Numbered from the stretch's first letter, positions 1-12,700 are shown. The stretch is DNA of 64,000 nt from Branchiostoma floridae (GCF_000003815.2 NC_049993.1:16266897-16330896), one strand, 5' to 3'. Notes: a model not told the origin generated them from the letters alone. A program made the numbers and translations.

Positions 1-12
1 TGTCGCGCGGTC

Positions 13-13
13 G

Positions 14-46
<33 letters not shown>

Positions 47-48
47 GC

Positions 49-102
<54 letters not shown>

Positions 103-124
103 CACTTTGTTTGTTTGTTTGTTT
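13..124. repeat. compound microsatellite (GTGC)n-(GC)n-(GT)n-(TTTG)n
   Basis: Perfect alternating purine-pyrimidine tracts run from 13 to about 101 (GTGC units, then GC, then GT), followed by TTTG units to 124. Apparent open frames here are low-complexity artefacts. Confidence 0.95.
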
Positions 125-761
125 CTTTGTTCGCATAAATGATGAATACCTTCAGGAACAATACCAGTTTCGTACGTCAAGTGCAAGCTACAATCTGATG
201 GGTCAGATCCACTCATACCAGAATGAACCTCTACCCTTTTCGATTCCTGACGTGTGGTCACGGGGTGTAGGTCTCCTCAAACACGGAACGTTACGTCCCA
301 CCCGAGACAACGTCCCTATCCGAAGACATGCACTTTCAATGTGAAGTCCAGTGCTTAAGATCGATGTCTATACCAGGCCAAGTCTATAATAACAAAACAT
401 GACATCATCAGACGACAATCAAGCGCCCGCGGAGAAGTCTGATTTAAGTCTAATGGCAGGCTGCTGGGTGGTAGAATGGACGGAAATTCTTAAATTTGGA
501 AAGAAAGACTCGCTATCAGAACCAACGATTAAAGGAGAACCAGGTGAAACACAAGCTCCAGCTGTTGCCGGGCGCGACACATAGACACTGAGGGACTTGT
601 TGGCAAGGTGACAACTCTTTTACAGCGATCTTGATTTCCGTACCAAAGAGAGCATTTGTTACTTCACGATAGCAACAAGGTAATTGGAGATACATGCAGC
701 AGACTTCACCCTCTTTACCCATAATGCTTTGCACATAGGTCAGGAACATAATACATACATA

Positions 762-812
762 TATGCAGACAGACAGACAGATACGGATACGGATACGGAT
801 ACAGACGGACAG
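762..812. repeat. compound microsatellite (CAGA)n-(GGATAC)n
   Basis: Short CAGA units (to about 781) are followed by three to four GGATAC units and more CAGA/CGGA units. Confidence 0.8.
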
Positions 813-958
813 ACAAGTCATGACAATAGTTCACTCCGTTGGGGTTAAGTAATATGCTGTCTATGGTCTACAACCACCCGTTCTTCTTTGATCTTCTTCG
901 CGACTTTGCGAGAAGTGTGCGTTATATCGTACAACGTGGAAAGAGCCTTTTTATTCTG

Positions 959-961
<3 letters not shown>

Positions 962-1011
<50 letters not shown>
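962..1011. repeat. (AG)25 microsatellite
   Basis: Uninterrupted AG dinucleotides over 50 bases. Confidence 0.97.
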
Positions 1012-1012
<1 letters not shown>

Positions 1013-2472
1013 ATCAAATACCGCACCTGTCTTGTTTAAATACAATCTGTGAGAATCCTTGAGACACTTCTGTAAAGGGTCAAGTGGCAAAAGAAGAGCT
1101 CCTAGCCTAAAATAACGAACTGTCTTTTTTTCACTCGTGGCTCGACTCGTATCTTCAATGGACCATCTTCAGAGCAAGTAAAGTTATCGTCGAAGAATGT
1201 TATCTCTCTGAGAGGACCCTGACTGAGTTTTTATAGTGTACTCTTTCCGAAGTATTTGTGCCTGCTACGGTTGTGGTTGTTGAGAGCTGTATCACACACT
1301 GAGAACTGGAAAGATAAAATTCCTCTCAAGATTAAAAACCTCTCTTTTCCTTGGGTCAGGAGAAAGACTGACAGATAAGAACAGAACCTTCTGTTATCAG
1401 TGCCTTGTGGGGGAGGGGGGCAAATATACAGTACCTCCTGGGGTTTCTACGATGTCTTCAAAGCCAAAGTTGTTGATCTTGTGATGTTCTCTAATTGTTT
1501 CTCTCTGTTCCACTGACTGCCTGTCTCGGGTGGGGCTGTTACGTGCATTGAGATCTGTCTTCTCTACCACACTCCGGCCAGTGCCCGAATAGCAATAGGG
1601 GACTTTAGCCAAGTCCAATAGGAGTAATAATTGGTCTAGGAGTGAAACTGGCCGGCCGGCGGATAGACTGCAAAAGGCTGAAATCCCATGGCAACCGTAT
1701 TTGTCCCTATTTAACCAATTTTTTCTCTTTTTCATCCAGCTGACACGTCTGCTTGGAGGCTAGATCTGTCTATAGACTGCCTGTCAAATCAGGCCACTCC
1801 CACAAAGCAAGGAACTTTCTTCAACTGATGAAAGCTCCTGAAGAAGTTGAACACCTTTTGATTGTCGTCTATTCAAGATGTAGTTGATGCCTGATGCGCC
1901 TGATGCGTTGAGAAGACGGAAGTACGAACTCCGTTCAAAACGCAAGTTGATGATGCTGATGTTCATGAATGGTCGGGTTTTGAGAGTGGTGCATTTACAG
2001 TGTGCTGCTTCCTGTGGACTGTGGAATAGTTTAACGTATTTAAAGATCTACTCTGCGAGGGGTTCTCAAGAGTCAACAAAGTCCAACCAGGGCCTGCAAT
2101 CAGTCATCACACAGACGTGTTCACTTCCACCAGCTCTGGTGTTGTCCTTACCCTGGCCCTTTGTTATTTTTCTTCACCGTCTTCTGAGAATCGTCATCCT
2201 TGGATCTGTACGGCCTGGGTGGTGAGAGGCCATCGCGGTTGTCGCTTCTGTCCTATTTATTACCCACGTCGCGTGAGAACTCTACCCGCGCACATGCCGA
2301 GAGAGTATCACACTGAACGCCGTTGCGTGCCCCGGGCGACTTTACCTGTTTCCGACGCCGAGCTACTTTGTCTGCCAGCCAAGAAAACTCCCAGCGACCT
2401 CCCCTGCCCGCCATGTACCTCTGTATGTCCATCTGTCTATGTTTATGTTCGACATCATTCATTGTTCCGAGG

Positions 2473-2535
2473 CGCTCTTGCGGCGAGTCAATATTTCCCC
2501 ATCATGATTTACAGGCGCATCTCGCCGCAAGGGCG
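2473..2535. other. CpG-rich hairpin
   Basis: CGCTCTTGCGGCGAG (2473-2487) pairs with CTCGCCGCAAGGGCG (2521-2535) with one mismatch, leaving a 33-base loop. It lies in a CpG-rich island (about 2220-2540) with no recognisable protein. It could be a structured RNA or a MITE core. Confidence 0.4.
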
Positions 2536-3012
2536 CAGTGAATCACTAAAAGACGAATAAAGCACCCTTAAGGTGACATCAATTTTTCATTAAAGCTTTG
2601 GATGTCTTTTTGAATTCTTTCGCGACGACGTTACGATCCGTAAGTCGTTTGTCAATGCCATTGTTAAGGTACGGTGCAATATTACAAGCTTTAAGGACGT
2701 TAAACCACGCCAAGGACATTCATGGATATCTTAAATAATGAAGGAATGTTTCTAATACCGTGTACGCACCAATTGACCTTGGTAACGGTACAAGCGACGG
2801 AAGTATTTAAACACTTGGAAAGTTAATCACGCATGTGACAGTAGACATGTGTAGATGGTATATCCTGGACTGGTGAAAGATGGGTAGGATGAACTACCGG
2901 CATGTAGTTTTCCATCAAATGATCGCGATGATGTGCACTTATACCCCTCAGGTCACATTTGGCGAAAATCGATCGGACGATGATTCTGCGGTAATCGCCC
3001 GAGCCTCGCTTG

Positions 3013-3030
3013 TAATAATAACTTTATTGC
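3013..3030 (-). mobile_element. possible retroposon tail
   Basis: The minus strand reads GCAATAAAGTTATTATTA, a polyadenylation-like signal merging into a short tandem tail. This is the same arrangement as GCAATAAAGTTC(CTT) at 8036-8060. The body is not recognisable, so this is a weak call. Confidence 0.3.
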
Positions 3031-4251
3031 ACAGCAATTGTACAAGGTACAAAGTATGGCTCATATGTGACAGGGACGGTTTTCAGGTGAAAAATACGCT
3101 CAACCTTCTTCCGATCTTAAATATGGCCGATCTTCCATCGATACGCCCGAAGATCGTGAATAATGTGCCATGGTATTATCCAGTAACACCTGCTTTGCAC
3201 GACCAGCTGCGCGCTGTGACCGCTGAGTGACCAAAGATTTGACGGATCGCTCAACGCATTTCATGACTAAAGAACGAATCGAATTTTTACATCATATTCC
3301 AATTTTAGTCGCTGTGCCGTCGCTCGGTGATCACTGTCTAGGGGTAAGAAGGGTAAGAGTGGTGTTCTCAGTCACGTGAATTTGACGTAATTTACCGTCC
3401 GCCATGTTGGTAGGTTAAAGACGCGCGTGACATTATGTGGGAGATGCTCTGAAACAGGTGATTTTCTTTTACCTCAATATGTTTTTTATACCCTCGCATA
3501 TTAAGAGAGCACTGGACCATAACTAACCCTGGAAAGCGAGGATGGTCAATTTCCTTTAAGTGTTTGAAGTTCGAGTATTCGCTGAGAGCACTCGACAATG
3601 AATGACGCTTTACGAAGTCCATACATCCCACCAACGTTCATATCTGGAAGTTATGACTTCAAGCACAAACTCTCTAGTGGTAAGATTTTGTCCACTTGAC
3701 CAGTCTTGTAGAAGAGAATCAATATTCTAATGTCCCATCCGGCCGCAGTGTCTGTCTAAACACAGTTAAAACTGAGACGAAGGTATCATTAACGGCTGCA
3801 CGTGCTGAGGGGAGGAAGAATACACGATATTGTGTCAAAGGGCAGTGTTGGGACTAGACCGCGAGTGCTATTTTGGGAGTGGGGAGTAAAAATGGACAAA
3901 ATTTATCTCCATCTAGTTTTAGCTTACAAGAAGCTCAACCCCCTGGTGTAACAGGAGGGGGATGTCATGTACAGCACAGTATATCATGTGTGTCAAGGGG
4001 ATCCCCTGATTTCCTCGAGAAGTGAACTGGAATGGGGTTAAATCGGCCTATGCTAACTTTATCTATTAGATTATCATATTGTTAATCCCGCCACCAACAT
4101 TTCTCTTCAGTACCTTGCAAGGTAGCCTAGGTACCTTTTCGATTTGATTAATAGAAATCATTTCGATGTCTCATCACAGAATTATACCCAAAATACCAAA
4201 CATCTTGACGAGACAATCATTTGTGCTGTTCATTTGTGCTGTTCATTTGTT

Positions 4252-4354
4252 CACACGCACACACACACGTACACACACACACACACGCACGCACACACAC
4301 ACACACACACACACACGCACGCACACACACACACACACGCACACACACACACAC
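4252..4354. repeat. (CA)n/(CACG)n microsatellite
   Basis: About 100 bases of CA repeats interrupted by GCAC and GTAC units. His/Thr-rich open frames across it are artefacts. Confidence 0.96.
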
Positions 4355-5560
4355 ATGCCAAAATGGCATTTTAAGTTCACTGCTAAATGTGTTACGTGCG
4401 TTATTGCATGGATTTTCCTCAGAGCATGGCCAGCCTTCGCTAAGCCGAACAGAACGTCACTCTCCAGGATTAGGCCGTGCTTTGGGAGAAGGTCGGGTCA
4501 GAAAAGAGGCCTGGAAACGAGGATGGTGGGATGATGTCAAAGTCGACTTTAAGGACATTTAAAGTCCATGGTCGTCAGAGCAAGTGGGCGAAATAACTCC
4601 CTGTAATTCCAGCCCGACACTTGCGTACGAACAGTCCTTGCTAAACATGAAAGGCTGGCTATGTTAGTTTTGACTGAAGCAAAAACGATCAAGAAATGCG
4701 TCACATGATTTTCCATATCTGTGGGTAATGGACAGCTTTATGAAGGTCTGTTAAGGTATGACAGGCATACTGAAAGAGACTGACACAAGACCCCTTTTTG
4801 ATGTTCACGGTCATGAAAAACAGGTATGCAAAATGCTAAGTAACTCTAAACCCCATACGTGCACGAGAGCAGTCATTTCCCTTGTTTGGTCATTTTTGAT
4901 AAGGATATTTAAGAAATAGGAATGGTTAACTAACAAGTAAAGAGAAAACGCCCAATAAAGTCCAGACTGCATTCAAGATTAGGAAGAATTTGCCAGGTCT
5001 CGAAGTACGTGCTGCGAAAGAATTCTACGAGCATACAAACCTCAATTAAAATTGGTCATAACCTATCTTCAAACTTTTACGTGCAATACGTATACCCTAC
5101 CACACGTCAGTGTAGCTCTTCCCTCATCCGACACCTCCAAGACCAGGTATGTTCAGCGTAAGACATGCTTTCTAAACAGGAAGGTGTTGGGATTGTTTGT
5201 CGCTCGGCGATAAGGGATTAGCTCTGTTACAAGTGTTAGACTCCTGAAAAAGATATCCTAAACGTTGTAATCGCTTCTCAGTGTGGGGTGTGGAAGCTTT
5301 GCTGGAAGTAAAGGACTACTGACAGATTTGGTGGAGATCTAGGAATCTCCAAGCAGAAGGAATGAACTTTAAGAAAGATAAAATGACGAACGCCAGGCGA
5401 ATCATTTTATGGAAAATCATCAAAATGGCAGGGAGGAGGGGAAAGAATGGAAACACACGAAAAAATGAAACTGCTAAGAAAGAAGAAAGGTGAGATAATC
5501 TCGGTGACCAGAAGAGACAAAGCAACAACAGGTGGTCGAAGGATACTAGCTGAAGGACTG

Positions 5561-5632
5561 AGAGGAAAAGGAAAGAAGAGAGGGAGAGAAAACAAAAAGA
5601 AAGAGAGAAAGGAGGAAGGAACGAAAGGAAGA
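5561..5632. repeat. purine-rich (GA) tract
   Basis: Almost uninterrupted A/G over about 70 bases, within a wider purine-rich segment (about 5425-5640). It could adopt triplex DNA. It explains the 176-codon Ser/Phe/Pro-rich open frame on the minus strand. Confidence 0.8.
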
Positions 5633-6156
5633 CTTATAAATAAAGATAGAATGGTACATGTGCTACAGGAATGCCTGATGTTCTCGGTGGGAGACCTTAG
5701 CGTGATTGTCACAATAGTCCCATCATGTCGGTAAAAGGTCAGAAATGCTGATATTTTGTCAGACGTTTCCGGATCTTTGCGGTTGTTTTGGTTTTGGTAA
5801 AGACTACGCTTTGTGAAGTAAGGGTGAACTTTGTTCCTTTGGTATGGTCTATTTAAAAGTGAAAAAGACCTCCACTGTTCGGGGATTGTAGCTAACTGTC
5901 TTTTCCTAGCGATAATAAAGAACGACATTTCAATCAAACTCAGGTCTCACATGTGGCGAACAGTTATTTCTGAGCAGAGGGTGAGGTAACAAACCGTAAA
6001 ATTTTCTTGGTCTGGTCAAGGACTGTCAGAAAAGCCGCCCCTTCAGAAAACGTGTTCCACACCAGCATCTGCTAGGAGATTTTTGAGGCACAGCAACTTC
6101 TCTGTTCGCAAGCATTCTATTGGATCACTGCCATTGTTAAGCTAATTGTGAATCTG

Positions 6157-6174
6157 AATAAAGTCAAGTCAAGT
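6157..6174 (+). mobile_element. possible retroposon tail
   Basis: AATAAAGTCAAGTCAAGT is an AATAAA signal followed by AAGTC tandem units, resembling the short-repeat tails of non-LTR elements. No coding remnant is seen upstream. Confidence 0.3.
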
Positions 6175-6689
6175 AACACTTATTTTTGGAACAGGTCAAA
6201 ATCAATGCGCACTAAGACGTCATCCATAAAACCGAGATTGTCTGGCCGTACCTGTGCGTCAGATGACGTCAGGGTCCGGTAATGTGAGGACAAACACACC
6301 TGGACTTTGAAATATATACTGTAATACAGGTGGGAGGGAGACTACGTGCGTGCGTCAACGTACGCAGCACTTCAAATAGACCAAAGGCGTTTAGATTTTC
6401 TCCACTGGTTTTGAGATCCTGTTACCTTGTTAGATTATTTTTGGAACAAAATCTGTAGCCTTGATTTAGAGCAAGATTTCCCAGGCTTCTCCTAAAGTTC
6501 AAAGCTGTTATGCATGAGCAGAAATGAGAACAAAAGTTTTTTTAACGCAATGTCATAAGTACTTGCAAAACTGTTTTGCACAGATTCAATACAGATGTCT
6601 GATTAGAGTAAAACAGTTCACTTCCTGCCCTTCGCAAAGTCCACTCTTTCGGAAGGAACTATATCTCAGCTCCATTTAGTTACAATATA

Positions 6690-6811
6690 CTCTCCAAGCA
6701 GAGGTTGATGGTTGAAATCGTGACTTTTTTCTGACATGCCGTTTTTTCTGTATGCCCACTAACAGACAGAAAAAGACGGCAATTGTCCACATTATACCTC
6801 TGCTTGTAGAG
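6690..6811. mobile_element. small MITE with CTCCAAGCAGAGG termini
   Basis: The left end CTCTCCAAGCAGAGGT and right end (reverse complement) CTCTACAAGCAGAGGT form inverted repeats about 120 bp apart. An internal hairpin pairs GCCGTTTTTTCTGT with ACAGACAGAAAAAGACGGC, with a bulge. It has the same termini as the element at 8112-8280. Single copies of the terminal motif also occur at about 5345, 7690 and 8390. Confidence 0.6.
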
Positions 6812-7689
6812 TTGTAGCAACAATGGTCACTTTCCTCAACCCTCAGGAGGTGAAAAGGGGTAGAAACTTTTGTAACCTTAGCAAAACTTGCTGTCAGAAA
6901 CTGCATTAGCTAATTAGGTAGTCAATTTGGTGTCTCCCTAATTTAAGAAGAAGGCATATTCATCGTACGATACTCTATAGGCGCATGCTTTTCAACGAGA
7001 CTACATATGCATATGATAGAACCGATCGTCTATAACATCTACCTGTTCCTTCACAAAATTGATGAAATTTGTCAGACACAAACGTGAATATCCACTCAGC
7101 ATATTCAGCTGAGCAGCCTAACGCACTCAACACTCACCATCGTAACGTTAAACCATTCAACTGGTCGCATTATGGGAAGCAAAATCAAATGAGTCTAGAA
7201 TATTCAACCTCCGGCTTTCTTCGCCTTTCGTAATATCCACTTTCTGGTGGCGACCAAAAGACCTCCCTTGAGGAAAGGTCCATTTTTTCAACTTCGCATT
7301 AGTAAGAAATAGATTTAATTTATTGATGTCCAACCGCACAATTTCGTGTCTTGTTAATGTAACTGGATTATGGATTAAAAACTGTATTTTGTTTCATTTA
7401 TCATATAACACGTAAATAATGACACCCCTACCCTAGGCTGTTAGAGAGGAACAAAACAGGTGTCTTTGACGTGACACGACAGTTTCGTAACACTCAGCAA
7501 ACATTTTTCCCCGTACACATGCCTAAAACATGTGTGGTATGACGTCACCACAGAGCTGGAGGGAGGACAAATACACCTGGTCAGACGCGGAGCCGGGGAA
7601 TGTTGACCAAACCGTGCAGGTGTTGACCACTTCGCCGAGTGACGGACAGCCTTATCGGACGGCCGGTCAGTCAGAGCGGTCTATTGATC

Positions 7690-8060
7690 TCCAAGCAGAT
7701 GTTGGGGTGCAAGCTAGTGAAACACAATCTATTAAATGCAATTCTGATACAATGTTACCACCTACCAAGACAGAAATGTTTAATATGTTACTATCATGTC
7801 CTGCTGATATATCTGCCTATGTCGGTCAATTTATATATAACTCATTTAAAAAGCGAGACAATATTATACTGTCCTGAACCAGCACAGAATGCTAGCCTAA
7901 TTGTTGATACTACATACCATGTGTAAAATAGATTAGTTGCTTAGATTTTTAGATACTAGTAACTCATGTAGTTAAACTGTTCTGTATGTATTGTATGTAC
8001 AAGTTGCCATACACAGTATCCTCTACAGTTGTCATGCAATAAAGTTCTTCCTTCTTCTTT
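7690..8060 (+). mobile_element. 5'-truncated non-LTR retrotransposon 3' end
   Basis: The last ~45 codons of an open frame ending with TGA at 7874-7876 (…TEMFNMLLSCPADISAY…YNSFKKRD…) resemble the extreme C terminus of reverse transcriptase ORFs of non-LTR elements, where a short helix ending in a basic A/F-x-R run follows the last Cys/His region. About 160 bases of untranslated sequence follow, then AATAAAG (8038-8044) and a CTT-rich tail. The ORF can be read back to an ATG at 7530, but the part before about 7690 is unlike a retrotransposon and is probably fortuitous. The family is not identified. Confidence 0.42.
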
Positions 8061-8111
8061 CAATCTCTCGTTTCGGGGGCTTATTGCCTCCCGTCTAGTG
8101 GCCTGACTATA

Positions 8112-8280
8112 ATCTCCAAGCACAGTTTAAATTTAGGCTCCGACTGTTTTCTACATTTTTTATGCGTTTCTATCCGAATCTATTTTGTACCGTGAGACAT
8201 AAAGAAAACGGTACAAAATAGAAAGTCCGATAAATACGCCTGAAAAACAAACAGCCGGAGCTTAACCTCTGCTTGGAGAA
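8112..8280. mobile_element. fold-back MITE with CTCCAAGCA termini, 169 bp
   Basis: The left end ATCTCCAAGCACAG and right end (reverse complement) TTCTCCAAGCAGAG continue as inverted repeats through GGCTCCG-CTGTTT. A second, perfect 15-bp stem sits at the centre (TCTATTTTGTACCGT, 8179-8193, with its complement at 8208-8222). TA is present on both flanks (8110-8111 and 8281-8282), suggesting a TA target site. Confidence 0.68.
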
Positions 8281-9099
8281 TACCTGACTGACCGAAGGGC
8301 TGAAAGAAGTCAGGATTGAAGGCAAATAGTTGGAAAGTGTTAGTAGCAATTAGTCGGAAAGCGTTACGTTCGTACGACTTTCCACCCCTTCCATCTGCTT
8401 GGATGTTAGACTACATTTGAATTTCAGAGGTGGATCCATGATAGATCCTTTCCTTTTTCGGGGTGTGGGCGATGGGTGACCAAAGTGTCTTAATTTTCTC
8501 GTCTTCTGACTTCTTTTGCAGTGATTCTTTTATAGATATGCCCATATCTCTATCTCTGTCTACTTCTGTCTTTCATAAAATGCAGAACTTGTCACCCATA
8601 GCACCAACAACGTCTGTTATATTTCCATGTCTGTTTGAGTGTACGGAAGGAAGTCTGTACCTCCGAAATGCGTTTTTCCGTAAGGTTTTACATTTCACAA
8701 AAAATGAAGAGCTGTTACACAAGGAACAGGTATAGACTACAAATACTACAGAATCTATAAAACCAACGCGCACAAGCATATGTTTGATACCAGTACTTTC
8801 AAAGTTTTGGACATTCAATGTCAATTTTCATATATATTTCAATGGAAACGATCCGTATCAGAAAGAAAATTACACTTTTATTCCATTTGCAGAAATAAAT
8901 ATTCCTTGATGTGTGTTTCGAATCGGAAAGGTTTGGAACTGGAATGGAATGGGCCTTCGCGAAGCTTCCCTAAAAGCCATGAACTGCTGACGAAGGAAGG
9001 TAGTTCAAAGATATTCAAAATGTAGACGGAAAACCCCCATACACCTTCCCTCGCACTCGCACCTTGCTTCCAACCTCCTCAAGCACGTCAGACTGATAT

Positions 9100-9299
9100 C
9101 CGATCCACCCTGACAGACCTGTCAATTATGCAAATAGTCCTTAATTACCTGTCAATCAAAGGTATGGGCGGTGCCATGAGGTCAACCCCTACCGTGGCAC
9201 CTAATTAGCATGAGCGATCCCTCCGCCCGATTAAATTTGGGTCCTCCGCTTTTTATCCGACAAACCCGGGGCAGCAAAAATCGATTTTTCATTCGAAAG
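9100..9299 (+). promoter_or_regulatory. promoter/enhancer-like block upstream of candidate first exon
   Basis: A compact cluster of motifs in otherwise repeat-free sequence: an octamer-like ATGCAAAT near 9128, homeodomain cores TTAATTA and CTAATTAG, an ATCAAAG (TCF/LEF-type) site, GGGCGG (Sp/KLF-type) near 9168, and a weak TATA-like run (ctttttatcc) near 9250. It directly precedes the GC-rich candidate first exon. Motif matches of this length are common by chance; the clustering and position are what make it a candidate. Confidence 0.3.
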
Positions 9300-9769
9300 G
9301 TTATCGGGTAGGACGTGTGGGAATGTGAAGAATATCCGAGAGTGGGAAAGCAAATAAGAGAAGAATTTCTAGAGTGCGGCGCGGAAGCACGGTGCGAAGT
9401 CCGGCGCGGAGGGTTATCCGGTCGTGAGGCAGATAGCGGTTTGAAACACAGAGGAAGTAGGGACAGGACTGGTGGGGACACCCCAAATTATCCAGGAATT
9501 CCGCCCAAAACATTGGTTAAAACGCGGTACAAGCGAGAGACCAATACGGAAGCCTACCAGGATTCAATCCGGAGATGTGATCGCGGATAAGGACACTTTA
9601 GTAAGGCCATATTGACTGCAGAATTGGACAGAATTTCGGTGCAGTGGAAGCGAAGATCAAGATATCTGGATTTTGCTTTGCGTTTACGGACTATCCTAGG
9701 ATATTTTCTCGTCCTGGGACGTTCCTACTTATATTTCGAGAGACTGGAGCACGGGAAAGGATTTTTACA
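9300..9769 (+). other. candidate transcribed first exon (5'UTR)
   Basis: GC-rich, CpG-containing sequence follows a promoter-like block and ends in a strong donor, ACA|GTAAGT at 9770, perfect at +1 to +6. A 91-codon frame (9315-9590) has no recognisable domain and a biased Arg/Glu/Gly composition, as expected of a CpG-rich leader, so I do not call it a protein. The most economical reading is the first, untranslated exon of the downstream LAR-type gene. It could instead belong to another + strand transcript. The 5' limit is a guess. Confidence 0.3.
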
Positions 9770-12700
9770 GTAAGTTTGTCACCCTATGTTCCTGTTATTT
9801 TATAGAAATAAGGTAGAAATTGGGAAAATCGGGGCATGTGCCGATCGATGGTTGGCATTCGGGTTTGTTTGTGCATATGCTCTCTGCCGATGCGCCGGCA
9901 TGGCTCACGCGGCGAGCGGCGGCCAGCAACGTAAACATCCCGATTTCAAAAAGATTTTTGGCCTTTCTGAAACTACAAACAATATTTCTATAATCTGTAG
10001 TGTTTGCAGATTTGTATAGCCGTCTCTGGTCGTAGTTTAATAGTCTATAAATGGATAGTTTTGCTAAGAAAGTCGGCGTTTGGTTGGAGCTTGCTTCAGT
10101 TCTTGCCCCTTGTTGCTGTAAAAGGCACTTCATATGCCGTGACTCATAGCACATCGCTCTCCCGATTTGGAGGGTTTTTCAGCTGATTGTCACCCCCAAA
10201 CCACATGAAAAATCACGCAGATGTGGGGAAAACTGTTAGGGAAGACTTGCCCTTTAAATATTGGAGTGTAGGCGACCGGGAGGTTATCCGAATTTGGCGG
10301 TTACGGCATGCATTGTGTGCGGACAGTCACATGTAGCGCCGTGCAACAATCCAGGTCACACAATCAAACTTGTTTCTCCACAGCAACAATGGGCAGTGTG
10401 TTGATCATCCCAGTGGATTTATAGCATAACCCTGCTTATTTTTTGTGTGCAAATTGTTGCTTTGCTAAGCAGAGAAATTCATACAAAATTGTTTTTTCCA
10501 AAGAAATATTTGTAGGAACGCCTGATTTTGGTCTTTTGCACCAGGCTTGACTTTAGGGTTACGCAAAGTGTATCAAAATTTGCAGTTCTAAATTTTATTG
10601 CGGGGCAAGAATTTCAATTGGTATTTTATATAAATTCAATTTTGTAATGGGTAAAACTATGATAAGATTAAAACGTCTAGTTGAGAAAATGTTCCACAAA
10701 TGTATTAAGATATTTGACAGGTATTTGAAGCAAGGAAAAGCTATGAGCTTTGATCAAGAAGATATGGAAAGGCGTCCCGAGTTGTTTTTGAAGGCAGTGT
10801 CGAAAAAATGCTCGTGCAACAAACAACTATTTGTCGCGTTTTGTTGGCTAAACTTTTGTCTTGATCTCCAAAGTAAATGGTTCCAGCGATGTTTACTGTT
10901 CCGAAAAGTAAAGGCCGTGCTTTGCTAGAAAGGCTGGCAGTAAACAAGATTGTCTGATGACTGTGATAAGGGGCAGACATTCAGGCGCTCTCACCTGCAA
11001 CGCACTCACAGTTTTTGTCACCTTGTCGATTTTTCTGTCGCCTCTTTTTGTTTGTCTTCAATCTTGATATTTGCAAAATGAAAAGAGAGGAATATTAGGC
11101 TGTGTGTTAGGATTTTGTGTTTAAGAAATTGGCCAATTTTGTCTACCATGTTTGTAAAGTTTGTTGTTGGTTGATTTTTTGTCCAATTTGTCCACAAATG
11201 TTTCAGATGTTCTGCATTTGCAGACTATGGGGCTGTTTGTTGGCACAATTTTACAACAAAGGTTACAAAACATACTCTTGAGATATTTTTCCTGTGAAAT
11301 CTGTGAACTTTTGAGAATGTAGAAAACGCCAAAGTACAAGGTGGACGTTTTATCTTGGAAAAAGATCGGTTTTGTTTCACGTGTTGGAAATTCTGCCTGT
11401 AGATTTTTGTTTGAGCCAAACGTTTGTGTGTTGCTAACTTGTGTAGGCCCTGTCTAACGCTTCCCCAAATCCGGCTTGCCGATGATATTTTAGGTCAGTC
11501 GAAGTTGCTAATCCCTGAAACGACTCTCTAACTGTTTGTGGTGTTATGCGAGTGTTTGAAACAATGCTTTGGCCAGAAAGGCTGGCGTCTGGCTTGATTT
11601 TTGTCGTCGGGTTCCTTTGTTTTCCCTGCCTTTGGTGTCTTAACATAGACATCATAGCGATCTGAAAGACTAACTGTACAGTAGGTGAAGATATTTTAGA
11701 TCTAGGTGCCTGTTTTAGGCTTCAACTGGCCCTGTGCCGAGTCTAATAATGGTGGACATGTAACTTGAGTAGGAGCTGAAGTTGTAGCACCGCCGTATTT
11801 CTCCATCCGTGAACTTGATATGCGGTGGGAGGGGGGCATCCCCTAGAAAAAACCTGCTCGCAGAAATCCCTCACCGACATATCTAGTTTGCCCTGTTATC
11901 AGCAATTTATCAGAAACAACAGATTGTGGCCCCCATTCTCTGCTGTAGACAAACCTGTCGCCGGGCGAGGTGATGAAGGATCATTATGCGGCGCCGAACG
12001 TTATCGGCCGTCAAAAACAAAATGGCGACTCCCTGCAGACGATTTTATTTTGGCCTTGCAGGGAGGCACCGAGAAATCGCTCGTTTTCACCTCCCATTGC
12101 CCCAGAAATCAAGGGAAGCTTGTCCAGATTACATCAATCAACCTTAGGTTGTCCATGTGTGTTTCTTGTGTGGAATTTTGATGCGCGATTTAGGAAGTTT
12201 GTTGTGATTTTTCGGTGTGATTTTTGCCCCCCTCCCCCACCAGCTGGCATTCCGACCAGGCAGATGTTTTGCCGGTAGAATCCTCCCACAAGCCTCATAA
12301 TTATCCTCATCAGCCTTTCCCCGCCTTCCCAGGTCACCTGCTGATGGAGTTTTTATTTTGTCTCGTCCTTGTCTCCTTGCTGATTTGGTCTGGCAGCTCG
12401 AAAACATCTCGTGGCATGCCTGTGAAAATAGGCCTCAGTCATCCACAATCTTGCATTAATTGCAAGGAATTCTACAAATGTCCAGAAGAAACATGACAAA
12501 ATGCACATGGATGCCCAGCTCTGCGCCGACTTCGGTCTCGGTTCGGAATAGGTTATTTGTTTTCGTTACTCGCCATTCCTTTTTGTGGTTTGCTCATGCG
12601 ACAGATGTTGGATTTCCAGTGAAAAAAGCACAGATGTCATACAGAGGGGCGTAGTTTCCAGTATTGTGCAGCAATTTGGATCACTGGAAAGAGCAGCTGG

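Larger units (their letters stand above)
1..9099. other. upstream non-coding region
   Basis: No gene is recognisable. It holds microsatellites near 0-0.1, 0.8-1.0 and 4.3 kb, a CpG-rich patch with a hairpin at 2.2-2.5 kb, a purine tract at 5.4-5.6 kb, two CTCCAAGCAGA-type MITEs (6.7 and 8.1 kb) and retroposon 3' ends. All longer open frames are unspliced, antisense-overlapping or low complexity. Confidence 0.6.

Noticed and set aside
2117-2560. 147-codon frame followed by AATAAA
   Set aside because: Spans a CpG-rich patch with a hairpin; composition is irregular, there is no domain, and other frames are also open.
4144-4562. Three overlapping His/Thr-rich frames
   Set aside because: They are generated by the CA microsatellite.
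5407-5937. 176-codon minus-strand frame, the longest in the window
   Set aside because: The Ser/Phe/Pro-rich C-terminal half is the complement of the purine tract at 5.4-5.64 kb; no domain and no splice context.
12215-12243. Strong C-rich tract ending ccaccag, like a 3' splice site
   Set aside because: No convincing donor follows within exon distance and no coding or leader-like segment is apparent.
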